NCBI RefSeq assembly: GCF_019511605.1
Contig: NZ_JAEUAV010000001.1
Span: 620,001-684,000 of the forward strand
From: Paraburkholderia phenoliruptrix
GTDB lineage: Bacteria; Pseudomonadota; Gammaproteobacteria; Burkholderiales; Burkholderiaceae
Direction: 5' to 3'
DNA: 64,000 bases
Shown: in pieces, positions 8,423 through 16,156 of the stretch
How positions within the stretch are numbered: the first letter of the stretch is position 1
Layout: the number at the start of each line of letters is the position of its first letter
The notes under the pieces: generated by a model
Seen by the model: only the letters and a program-made list of their open reading frames with translations
Told to the model about the DNA's origin: nothing
Database searches by the model: none
Translations under genes and position numbers: made by a program

Positions 8423-8967
8423 TGCGCCGCTCGCTGGGTTTTCGACGGTCGTGCCGAAGACGTATCGTGGTCGCTGAATTGCGCGCCGATTGTCTGGCGC
8501 GCGCGAGAGAGCCGGCTCATGATGGTGCCGATCGGCACGCCGAGCACCTCGGCCGCTTCCGCATAGCTGAACCCTTCCACCGCGACGAGCAGCATCACCG
8601 TGCGCTGCGCGTCGGGCAGACGCTCCACCGCCGCGATGATCTCGCTCACGCTGTCAGCAGGATTGCGCGCCGCTGGATCGGGCACGGTTTCGAGAAAGTT
8701 GTCGTCCCACTCCATGCTCGAGCGGTTGCGCACATTGCGCGCACGCAGTTCGTTGATCCAGGTGGAATGAACGATGGAAAACATCCAGCTCAGAGGCGAA
8801 GTGCCCGCCTGCAACTGATGTGCGCGTTCGAGCCCCCGCACGCATGCGCGCTGGAGCAGATCCTCGGCGTCGTGCTGGTTCCCGCACAGGCGCAGAGAGA
8901 ATGCCCAGAGCCGCGGCAGCATGCCCGGTAGAAGACTGGGCAGATTCTCGACATCTGCTGTTGACAT
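8419..8967 (-). CDS. ECF-family RNA polymerase sigma factor
   Basis: About 182 residues with sigma region 2 (LLPRLWAFSLRLCGNQHDAEDLLQ-like, then WMFSIVHSTWINELRAR) and region 4 (LPDAQRTVMLLVAVEGFSYAEAAEVL with GTIMSRLSRAR). The ATG at 8967 is preferred; an in-frame TTG at 8982 is possible. It is very similar to the sigma at 47556-48101. The gap upstream shows no copy of the GGAATA-N16-TGTT element in its direction, so unlike its paralogue it is probably not driven by that promoter class. Confidence 0.93.
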   Translation of the reverse strand: MSTADVENLPSLLPGMLPRLWAFSLRLCGNQHDAEDLLQRACVRGLERAHQLQAGTSPLSWMFSIVHSTWINELRARNVRNRSSMEWDDNFLETVPDPAARNPADSVSEIIAAVERLPDAQRTVMLLVAVEGFSYAEAAEVLGVPIGTIMSRLSRARQTIGAQFSDHDTSSARPSKTQRAAQ

Positions 8968-9138
8968 GGTTGACTGGCTCAAAGCACGGTTACCGCCCGG
9001 CGCGCCGGACGCTGACTGACCGTTCCTGCAGGTGAATGGGTTCGCGGATTGTACAGCCTACGTAAAACGTTTGCTTCAGGGCAGCTACGCCGCTTTGCCG
9101 CAAAGGGCCGCCGCCTGGTGCGAACACCCAAGAGTACG

Positions 9139-9168
9139 ACTAAACAAGCTGAAACGCGCACTAAACAA
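9139..9168 (+). repeat. Direct repeat ACTAAACAA, two copies 21 bp apart
   Basis: Two identical 9-mers at 9139-9147 and 9160-9168. The 21-bp period equals two helical turns, so a dimeric regulator could bind both on one DNA face. The pair lies about 85 bp upstream of the tssA promoter -35 box. Confidence 0.4.
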
Positions 9169-9251
9169 CTGACCTCGAGCTTTCGTCCCGCCGCTCGAAC
9201 ATGCATCCACGCAATGGTTCGACGGCGCAACCGGCGCCCCGCCTTCACGAT

Positions 9252-9277
9252 GGAATAACCGCTCGCGGCCAGTTGTT
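9252..9277 (+). promoter_or_regulatory. ECF-type promoter for tssA (GGAATA-N16-TGTT)
   Basis: The -35-like GGAATA is at 9252-9257 and the -10-like TGTTCTG begins at 9274, with a 16-nt spacer. Predicted transcription starts near 9284, about 84 nt before the tssA ATG. One of seven equally spaced copies in the window. Confidence 0.75.
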
Positions 9278-9367
9278 CTGTCATAAACCGCAAACACCAA
9301 CCTGCACCGCGCGAGCGCGCCCGCTGCTTCTCCAGGCGCTCGCGCACGTTCTCATTTTCAGCCCGAC

Positions 9368-10450
9368 ATGACCGACTCCTACGCGACGAATGCCCTGCTT
9401 TCCCCCATCGACGATGCGGCGCCGGCCGGGCTCAACCTCGAATACGATCCCGCCTTCACCGAGCTCGAACTGCTGGCGACACCCATGCCCGAGCGCGCGA
9501 TGGGCGACAGTCTGAAAGCCGCTCAGGAGCCGGACTGGGACAAGGTCGCAAGCGCCGCCGGTGCGCTGCTCACGCGCACCAAAGATCTGCGCGTTGCAGT
9601 TCACCTCTGTTGCGCGCAAACCCATAACGAAGGTCTGTCCGGATGGGCAGCGGGCCTCGGCCTCGTTCGCGGGCTGCTCGAACGCTACTGGGACCATGTG
9701 CATCCGCAATTGGACGCAGACGACAACCACGACCCCACCGCCCGCGCCAATGCGCTGATGCCGCTTGGCGATCCGCAAAGCGCGCTGGGCATTTTCAGGC
9801 TTGCTCCGTTCGTGCAGTCGCCGCGTCTTGGCCGCTTTTCGCTGCGCGATCTGCGCGTGGCAACCGGCGTGACCCACGCGTCGCCGTCGCAGGACGGCGC
9901 GCCGGCTCCGACGCTCGTCGACCTCGAAGCCTGCTGCATGGATTGCCCCGAGGACCAACTGCCCCAATCCGCCGCAACGCTCGCGCAAGCGCAGGAACAT
10001 GCCGAGGCCATCGTCGCGCTGGTGCGGGACAAACTCGGCACGGCCGGCCCCGACATGGCGCTGTTGTGCGGCGATATCGCAGAGCTGAAAAAATTCGTCG
10101 ATGCGCAACTGCTGCGCCGCTTTCCAGGCCGAGCGGACGCGGGTGTCGCCGCACCGTTGGCCTCGCTGCTGGACTTGTCTTCGTCGCCGTTGTCGCTCCA
10201 CGCGAGCAGCGCTCCCGCAGGCGCCATGCATGAGCCTGCGAACGCCGGAATTTCCAGCCAGGCTGATGTGATCCTGCGGCTCGATGAGATTTGCGACTAC
10301 TACGAGCGTGTCGAACCGTCGAGCCCTCTACCGATTTTGCTCAAACGCGCACGGCGCCTCGTCGGCAAGAGCTTCGCCGACGTGCTCAAGGACATCGCGC
10401 CAGGCGGGCTGTCGGAGCTTCAGGCATTGTCGGGCCCGGAGAGCGAATAA
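9368..10450 (+). CDS. tssA: T6SS protein TssA (ImpA family)
   Basis: 360 residues with the ImpA N-terminal domain at about 10-130 (AAPAGLNLEYDPAFTELE near the start, then AAGLGLVRGLLERYWDHVHP). TssA caps or chaperones baseplate and sheath assembly. The C-terminal ~70 residues (VILRLDEICDYYERVEPSSP, then LLKRARRLVGKSF) match the short-form TssA end. It is the only T6SS gene on the plus strand and has its own ECF-type promoter, so it is co-regulated with tssB from the opposite end of the cluster. Confidence 0.93.
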   Translation: MTDSYATNALLSPIDDAAPAGLNLEYDPAFTELELLATPMPERAMGDSLKAAQEPDWDKVASAAGALLTRTKDLRVAVHLCCAQTHNEGLSGWAAGLGLVRGLLERYWDHVHPQLDADDNHDPTARANALMPLGDPQSALGIFRLAPFVQSPRLGRFSLRDLRVATGVTHASPSQDGAPAPTLVDLEACCMDCPEDQLPQSAATLAQAQEHAEAIVALVRDKLGTAGPDMALLCGDIAELKKFVDAQLLRRFPGRADAGVAAPLASLLDLSSSPLSLHASSAPAGAMHEPANAGISSQADVILRLDEICDYYERVEPSSPLPILLKRARRLVGKSFADVLKDIAPGGLSELQALSGPESE

Positions 10451-10497
10451 GCGCCCGGAGCGCATTCGGCAAACCACATCCCCGCCAGGCGCGGCCA

Positions 10498-10920
10498 TCA
10501 CGACGCCAGCATCAACCAGCCGGCTGCGAGCGCGCCGGCCACCGCGACCAACAGCAGCGTCCACAGCGCGGCCCAGCGGCCTTGCGACATCGGCATGCGC
10601 GTACTGTCCGCATCGCGCCGCCGAAGCTGCACCGGCTCGCGCCCTGTGTCGCCCGCAGGCATGCGTCGGCGCACCGTATCTCGACCGTCCGAAGATGCTT
10701 CGCCGCCGAGCGATTCGAGCAGGCGTCGCCTCCGCTGCCGATACTCGTCGCGTTCGATGCGGCCGAGCCGGTGCATTTCATCGAGCACGCGCAACGCGTC
10801 GTTGACCTGCCGCTCGCGCACACCCGGCTCCTCGTGCGCCGTCACGACAAGGTCCGGTTGCATGTCGCGTCGCGCCGCCTGTGTGCTGTGTGCGGCCCGC
10901 CGCGTATCGCTGCCCGTCAT
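10498..10920 (-). CDS. Small tail-anchored membrane protein with SHOCT-like helix pair
   Basis: 140 residues. The middle (LRVLDEMHRLGRIERDEYRQ, then RRRRLLESLG) resembles the SHOCT-type short helical motif, in which a Leu-rich helix, a Gly turn and a D/E-E-Y/F helix follow one another. A single transmembrane helix ends the protein (about residues 119-138). The start overlaps the kinase stop as ATGA, so it is coupled to ppkA. Its function is unknown; co-translation suggests it assists the kinase or the membrane complex. Confidence 0.6.
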   Translation of the reverse strand: MTGSDTRRAAHSTQAARRDMQPDLVVTAHEEPGVRERQVNDALRVLDEMHRLGRIERDEYRQRRRRLLESLGGEASSDGRDTVRRRMPAGDTGREPVQLRRRDADSTRMPMSQGRWAALWTLLLVAVAGALAAGWLMLAS

Positions 10921-13775
10921 GCGTTCGCCTGGCTGTGCCGGTTGCTGCGCGCGGGCGGCGCCATTGAAACCGATGCGGGCGCGCTCGCCGCGTCGCCGCT
11001 TTCGACCCGCGCCTTGATCTGCTCCAGCAACGCGCTCAAGCCGCCTTGCGGCAACGCGATGCTCGCGCCGATGTCGCGCTCCATCTGCTTCATGGCTTCG
11101 GGGTCGGCTGCCTGCGCGGTGTCAAAGCGGGCCTGCAGCGCCTGCAGGTCCGGGTCGGCCATCGGCTGATCGCGCGCGTCGAGAATGGCCGCCGCGAGAA
11201 GATAGCGTTGCGCAGCGTCGCCGAGTTTCGGGTCGCCGGAAAGCGCCTCGGCGCCCTGTGCGGCGACGCGAGCGGCTTCGCGCAGATTGCCCGAGCGGGC
11301 GAGCGCACGAGCGCTGCCGAGATACGCGTTGACCACGAGCTGCGGCGCGCCGCTCGCGAGAAACGGGTTGTCGGGTTGCAACGCGCGCATCCGCTTGAGC
11401 GCGGCGAGCGCCCGCGCTCCGTCGTTGGCGGCAGCGGCGAGCCGCAGCGCGTCCATTTGCGCAGCCGCGTCGCCGCTCGCGGTCAGCTGGTCGATGCGCT
11501 GTTGCTGCAACAACTGAAGCATCCGGTCACGCTGAGCGGAAAGGCCCGGCGAATGCGGCGCGTAACGCAACCCGACCTCGATCACGTCCAGCGTCCGATG
11601 CACCAGCAGCGGATCGGTCACGCGAGACGCGGCGGCAACGATGCCGTCGGCAAGCGCGTCTATCGCCGTACCGGTTTCCGGCGACGGGTCGTTTTGCAGC
11701 GCGGTCATCGCTCGGGTCACGCCGTCGAGCCACGCTGCACTGGCAGACGGAGCAGCCGCCAGTTCCACGAGCGAGCGGCGCGCATCGGGCACGCTCATCG
11801 CGGCGGCGGGCGACTCATGCTTTTGTGTCGCCGCTGCCGCTGCGGACGACAGTTGTGCGCGCCGCCGCTGCAAGCGCGAGGAGTCCGGAAACAGTTGCAG
11901 GGCCAGCGCGATCCGCGCCCGCGCTTCGTCGAACCTGGCCGAGTCGAGCGATTGCCCGATTGCAGCGTCGTATCGCGATTCAATCTGCGGACTCTTCAGC
12001 AATGCGCTGCCTGGGTCCAGCAAGCGAATCCGGCGCAGGACGTCCGCCGCGCTGCCCGGCTGGTCCTCGAACAACGCGTCGCGATCCAGCGCTTCGTCGA
12101 GGTTGCTGGCGAGCTTCGCGAGCATGTCGGCGCGCTCATCGTCTATCTGCTTGCGCCGCACGTCGAATTCCGGCGAAAACAGCTTCAACTGGTCGCGGAT
12201 CTGAAACACGTGCTGGGCCGCCGCATAATCGATTCGTCCGAGCGGCGGGCTCCAGTATGCGTCGAGCCGGCTTGCGAGAAAGCGCTGAATCAGATCGTTC
12301 TGGTTCAGCACGAGCCGTTCGCGCTCGTCCACGCCGAGCAATGCGAGCGCGGCGACCGCCTGGTCTTCATTCGCGTAGTGGCGCGGGTCGCTAGCGGCAA
12401 AGCGCGCGATGGTTGCTTCCAGCTGCCGATGACGATGCTGGCTATGCCATGCAAAGGCGCCCGCCGCGAGCACCGCCACCGCGAGCGCGCCCGCGCAGTA
12501 TGGCAAGAGGCGTTCGTGCAGCTTCCTCGGCCGCAGCCCTTCTACCAGCGCGCCCACCGTTTGCAACCGCTCGCCGCCGCGAAACGCCACCGCCTGACAC
12601 AGCGTGCGGTATTGACGCCGCCCGAGACCCGGCACAGGCGGCGGCACTGCGTTCTCGCTCAACGCGACGTCGGCGCTGTGCCGGCCGAACGGATGGCGGC
12701 CGGTCAACAGCTCGAAGATCACACAGCCGAGCGCATACACGTCGTCGCGAACCGACGGCGCGGCGCCCTCGATCATGTCGAGGCTTGCATAGGCCGGTGT
12801 CATCGCGCCGAGCGTGCCGGCATCGAACACGGTCTGCTCACCGGCCGCGCCCGCGGCAGCCAGGCCCGCGCGCGCAATGCCGAAGTCGAACACCTTCGGC
12901 ACGCCGTCGCGCGTCACCATGACGTTGCCCGGTTTGAAGTCCGAGTGCACGATGCCGCTCGCATGCGCACGCTGCAACGCTCGCGCCATCGCGTCGATCA
13001 GCGGCCACGCCTGCCGGAACGGCATGCCGGAAGGACGTTCGCGGATCAGCGTGCGCAGGTCCGTGCCGTCGATGTACTCCATCGTCATGAAAACGATCGT
13101 GCCGTCCTTGTCGAAGTCGTAGACGTGCACGATGTTGTCGTGAGCGAGCCGCTGCGCGCGGCGCGCTTCGCGTTGCAACGCAATCAGCGAATCCGGGTGG
13201 CGGCGGAACTCGTCGTTGAGCACTTTCACGGCCACGTAGGGATCGCGGTCGCGGGCCTCGACCTTGCGCTCGTCGCGCGCCAGATAGACGACGCCCATGC
13301 CGCCGCGCCCCAGTTCGCGCTCGAGCAGAAAGCGTCCTTTGAGCAGCTTGCCGACCGATGCATGGTCGCTGCTTTGCGCCCGAGCAACCCGTTGCCAGGT
13401 ATAGCGGTTCAGGCTGCTGTCGGTGGACCGGCTGTCACCGACGCTACTGTCGCTCGCATGACTGTCGTTCACATCATTGCTTCGGACTTCTGCGGAATCC
13501 GCGCGGTCGGCCAAACGGCTCGCGAGTTTGACGACCGTCGCGTCGTCCCACGCTGCGCGCGACGCGCTGTCTTCCTGGTCCATGCGGCCTTCGTCGCGCG
13601 ATGAAACTGCCAATGCGGGTTGCACGACAGTCAGGCCGTCTACGGCGTCAGCGGGCTTCGCGTCGAGCGGCGCGACGTGCCGCGCGAACAGGCGCCGCGC
13701 ATGTGCGTCGATCACGAGGAACAGTTTCCGGGCGCGCGTGCCGCCGGCGCCGAGGCGTGAGTAGTTGTCGTTCAT
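10917..13775 (-). CDS. T6SS-associated transmembrane Ser/Thr kinase (PpkA-like)
   Basis: 952 residues. Kinase domain at about 145-415: glycine loop GRGGMGVVY (156-164), AVKV lysine near 184, catalytic loop HSDFKPGN (277-284), DFGIAR at 297-302. The usual HRD is HSD, so it is a non-RD kinase. One transmembrane helix at about 424-443 separates it from a roughly 500-residue helical domain, probably periplasmic. Ser/Asp-rich residues occupy about 95-122. In known T6SS systems PpkA phosphorylates an FHA protein and is opposed by PppA; both partners are encoded nearby. The start is 9 nt after the phosphatase stop. Confidence 0.88.
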   Translation of the reverse strand: MNDNYSRLGAGGTRARKLFLVIDAHARRLFARHVAPLDAKPADAVDGLTVVQPALAVSSRDEGRMDQEDSASRAAWDDATVVKLASRLADRADSAEVRSNDVNDSHASDSSVGDSRSTDSSLNRYTWQRVARAQSSDHASVGKLLKGRFLLERELGRGGMGVVYLARDERKVEARDRDPYVAVKVLNDEFRRHPDSLIALQREARRAQRLAHDNIVHVYDFDKDGTIVFMTMEYIDGTDLRTLIRERPSGMPFRQAWPLIDAMARALQRAHASGIVHSDFKPGNVMVTRDGVPKVFDFGIARAGLAAAGAAGEQTVFDAGTLGAMTPAYASLDMIEGAAPSVRDDVYALGCVIFELLTGRHPFGRHSADVALSENAVPPPVPGLGRRQYRTLCQAVAFRGGERLQTVGALVEGLRPRKLHERLLPYCAGALAVAVLAAGAFAWHSQHRHRQLEATIARFAASDPRHYANEDQAVAALALLGVDERERLVLNQNDLIQRFLASRLDAYWSPPLGRIDYAAAQHVFQIRDQLKLFSPEFDVRRKQIDDERADMLAKLASNLDEALDRDALFEDQPGSAADVLRRIRLLDPGSALLKSPQIESRYDAAIGQSLDSARFDEARARIALALQLFPDSSRLQRRRAQLSSAAAAATQKHESPAAAMSVPDARRSLVELAAAPSASAAWLDGVTRAMTALQNDPSPETGTAIDALADGIVAAASRVTDPLLVHRTLDVIEVGLRYAPHSPGLSAQRDRMLQLLQQQRIDQLTASGDAAAQMDALRLAAAANDGARALAALKRMRALQPDNPFLASGAPQLVVNAYLGSARALARSGNLREAARVAAQGAEALSGDPKLGDAAQRYLLAAAILDARDQPMADPDLQALQARFDTAQAADPEAMKQMERDIGASIALPQGGLSALLEQIKARVESGDAASAPASVSMAPPARSNRHSQANA

Positions 13776-13784
13776 CGAGGTCTG

Positions 13785-14501
13785 TCAGGCTGCGTCGAGC
13801 CGTACGATCACGGCGGAGAGGTTGTCACGGGCGCGGCGCGCCAGCGAAAGCGCGAACAGGCGGTCCACCAGTTGCTGCGGAGAGTGCGGATGGCGGCATG
13901 CGTCGGCCAGTTCACCGTCGCTCAGTTCCTTGTTGATGCCGTCCGAACAGAGCAGAAACAGCATGCCGGGACGGCTGCCGGCCACCGCCCAGTCGACGAA
14001 CAACTCGTCTTCGACGCCGACCGCGCGTGTCAGCACCCCCGCCCCCGCTGCCGGCGCGCGCGTGCCGAACTGCGTAATGTCGGGTGGCTGACCGTGCACG
14101 TGATCGCGCGTGAGCTGAACCAGCGTGCCGTTTTCGTGCACATAGACACGGCTGTCGCCAACCCAGCCGCACAGCACGAACGTTGGGGCGTGGACCAGCA
14201 GCGCGAGCGTCGAGCCGATTACGTCGACCTGCCGCGCAGCGGCTGCCGCGCGCAGCTCGGCGTTGACCTGCTGCAACGTATCCTCGATGGCCGCAATGAA
14301 GTCGTTCACGTCGGCGCCGCGGGTCAGCGCACCCAGGCGCTCGACGATCAGCGTGCTCGCGTAGTCGCCTGCCGCGTGGCCGCCAAGTCCATCGGCGACG
14401 ACCCACAGCCCGAGGTCGTCGCGCACCAGGATCGCGTCCTCGTTACGGCGGCGCACGTTGCCCGTTTCGGTGTGGCCGGCTGAGCGGCAGATCGTCGTCA
14501 T
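13785..14501 (-). CDS. T6SS-associated PP2C-type Ser/Thr phosphatase (PppA-like)
   Basis: 238 residues, a complete PP2C domain: RNEDAILV and VVADGLGGHAAGD carry the metal-binding aspartates, GDSRVY is in the middle, LCSDGINKELSD supplies the third acidic site and DNLSAVIV closes the domain. It is predicted cytoplasmic and reverses PpkA phosphorylation in known T6SS pathways. The ATG at 14501 overlaps the tagF stop as ATGA; longer upstream reading frame is ignored. Confidence 0.92.
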   Translation of the reverse strand: MTTICRSAGHTETGNVRRRNEDAILVRDDLGLWVVADGLGGHAAGDYASTLIVERLGALTRGADVNDFIAAIEDTLQQVNAELRAAAAARQVDVIGSTLALLVHAPTFVLCGWVGDSRVYVHENGTLVQLTRDHVHGQPPDITQFGTRAPAAGAGVLTRAVGVEDELFVDWAVAGSRPGMLFLLCSDGINKELSDGELADACRHPHSPQQLVDRLFALSLARRARDNLSAVIVRLDAA

Positions 14502-16156
14502 GCGCTGATCTCCACGATCGCGAGCGGCCATTGCGACGGCGGCGCGCGAAGCCCGGCCACGCTCGCCAGATACGCGCGCGCGTCGTCGCAGGTCGGCAGC
14601 GCGAGCGCTGTTGCGAGACTCTCGCGCGCGAGCCGCGTGAGTTGGCGTGTGGCGAGCAGAAGCAGACGGTCGCCGCGCTGCAGTGAAAGCGCGGCTTCGT
14701 CGCAGCCGGGATCGTCGCCGGTGCCGATGCCGGGCATCTCGAGCCACGCGTCGCCGAACAGCAGATCGTCGAGCTCGCCGCCCGCGCCGGCCGCGCGCTC
14801 GACGAACGGCGTGAGCAAATGGCCCGCTCGCCAGTGCCACGCCGCCGCCGCGCCGACGCGCAGCACCCTGGCGGATGCGCCCTCGAAACAGACGAGGACA
14901 GCGGCGCCGTTCTCGGTCACGGCCGCACGCGGTTCGGGGTTCGGGTCGAGGTTCGGGTAGCGGCTTGAGTCACGACTCGAGTCACGACTCGAGTCGCGGT
15001 TCGGGTCGTGGCTTGAGTCACGGCTCAGGTCGCGGCTTGATTCGTGGCTCGGGTCGCGACTCGACTCGCGCAGCCGCGCATGCAGCGACATCAGCCCGGC
15101 CCTGAGCGTTCGTGGGTCCGGCGCGTTGTGCAGTACCGTCTCGCGAATGCAGCGCGCGGCCACGCGGCGTGGATCAGGCGGGCCCTCGTCGGCGCTCACG
15201 AGCAATATGTTGCCGTTGTGGAGCCACAGCGTCGCGCTGCCTGCCGCGGCGGTGCGCGGAACGAGACCCGCACTGTCTGACGCGGGCGAGGTTGAAGCTC
15301 CGCTTGCCAGGGCCGAGGGTGTGGCTGCCGGTGTGGCGTCGCTTGCATGAATGCCCGGCGGGCCGGATGCGTCTGTCGCGGCCAGGTCACAAGGATCGTC
15401 AATGAACGCGAGTCGCTCGTGCGCTTGGTACTGTTGAGGCTGTCCGTGCTGCTCTTGCAGTTCATTCAATTCGTGCAGCCCGTATGCGTGCTGATCCGGC
15501 ACGCGCGCGGGCCCGAGCAGCGCCGCATAATCGCGCGGCAATCCGCGCGTCGCCAGCAATCGCGCCGCGCCCGCGGTCCACCACAGGCACCACGGACCCG
15601 GCTTCATGCAAAGCTGACGCCATGCCTCGCTCAGAATCAGTCCCGCGCATGCGCTGTCCGATATCCCGAGTTCCCATTGCCCGCTGTCCCACGGCAATTC
15701 ACGCCAGAGCGCCGACGCGTCGCGCGCGTCGCTCAATGGCCGGGGCAGCGCCACGACGCGCGCGTCGAATGTCTCGACGCTGACGGCCTCGCCCTGAGCG
15801 CTGCGGTACACCCGTTCGAGCGCATCGAACCAGCCGGGATTGCCGAACAGCCGCGTGACATCGCCGGAACAGGGCGCCGCCAGCACGGTCGGGAAAGCGC
15901 GGCCGACACGGTCCACGGCCGGACCGGCGAGACCGCACCACGAGCCGTTGCCGCACACCTGTGGCGGCAGCACGAAGCGCCATGCCGGGGCGTGCTGCCA
16001 GGCAGCCGCCCATCGCTCGCCGGTCTCGCGCCGCCCGATTTCCACCGCGCGCTGGAAATGACGATCCCATGCGTCGACGAAGTCCGCCGGCAGCCTGCGC
16101 CGCACGAAGTCGCCCGCGCCGGGCAGCTTGCCGTAGAAGCCGACCGCGCCGCTCAT
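14498..16156 (-). CDS. tagF: TagF/ImpM protein fused to a degenerate PP2C-like domain
   Basis: 552 residues. The N-terminal ~220 residues are the ImpM/TagF domain (GFYGKLPGAGDFVRRRLP, then FPTVLAAP). A low-complexity linker of 4-residue RDSS-type units follows. The C-terminal ~200 residues read like a PP2C fold without catalytic acids: SATLWLHNGNILLVSADEG, AAVLVCFEGASARVLRVG, LSLQRGDRLLLLATRQLTRL and the final PLAIVEISA, which mirrors SAVIVRLDAA at the end of the neighbouring phosphatase. TagF represses T6SS in other bacteria, and TagF-PppA fusions are known. Here an intact PppA is also encoded separately. The ATG at 16156 overlaps the tssM stop (ATGA). Confidence 0.85.
   Translation of the reverse strand: MSGAVGFYGKLPGAGDFVRRRLPADFVDAWDRHFQRAVEIGRRETGERWAAAWQHAPAWRFVLPPQVCGNGSWCGLAGPAVDRVGRAFPTVLAAPCSGDVTRLFGNPGWFDALERVYRSAQGEAVSVETFDARVVALPRPLSDARDASALWRELPWDSGQWELGISDSACAGLILSEAWRQLCMKPGPWCLWWTAGAARLLATRGLPRDYAALLGPARVPDQHAYGLHELNELQEQHGQPQQYQAHERLAFIDDPCDLAATDASGPPGIHASDATPAATPSALASGASTSPASDSAGLVPRTAAAGSATLWLHNGNILLVSADEGPPDPRRVAARCIRETVLHNAPDPRTLRAGLMSLHARLRESSRDPSHESSRDLSRDSSHDPNRDSSRDSSRDSSRYPNLDPNPEPRAAVTENGAAVLVCFEGASARVLRVGAAAAWHWRAGHLLTPFVERAAGAGGELDDLLFGDAWLEMPGIGTGDDPGCDEAALSLQRGDRLLLLATRQLTRLARESLATALALPTCDDARAYLASVAGLRAPPSQWPLAIVEISA
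14938..15069. repeat. Eleven imperfect 12-bp tandem repeats inside tagF
   Basis: Units such as GGCTTGAGTCAC and GACTCGAGTCAC repeat in register at 14938-15069 and encode, on the minus strand, 4-residue units of the RDSS/HESS/RDPN kind. The copy number is a multiple of the codon frame, so expansion or contraction would lengthen or shorten the linker without a frameshift. Confidence 0.8.

Larger units (their letters stand above)
8968..9367. other. Divergent control region between the ECF sigma gene and tssA
   Basis: About 400 bp without a gene. It contains a plus-strand ECF-like promoter (9252-9277) for tssA and a pair of 9-bp direct repeats ACTAAACAA (9139-9147 and 9160-9168) exactly 21 bp apart and each followed by CTGA within one or two bases. 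No promoter of the same class was found pointing at the sigma gene. Confidence 0.6.

Noticed and set aside
8983..9060. GGAAC-type ECF promoter for the 8419-8967 sigma
   Set aside because: A minus-strand GGAAC occurs near 9031, but no -10 box is at 16-17 nt; a CGTC only 10 nt away does not fit ECF spacing.
11046..13604. Plus-strand open frame of about 852 codons opposite the PpkA gene
   Set aside because: Antisense shadow with Arg-rich composition and no domain. The minus strand encodes a clear kinase.
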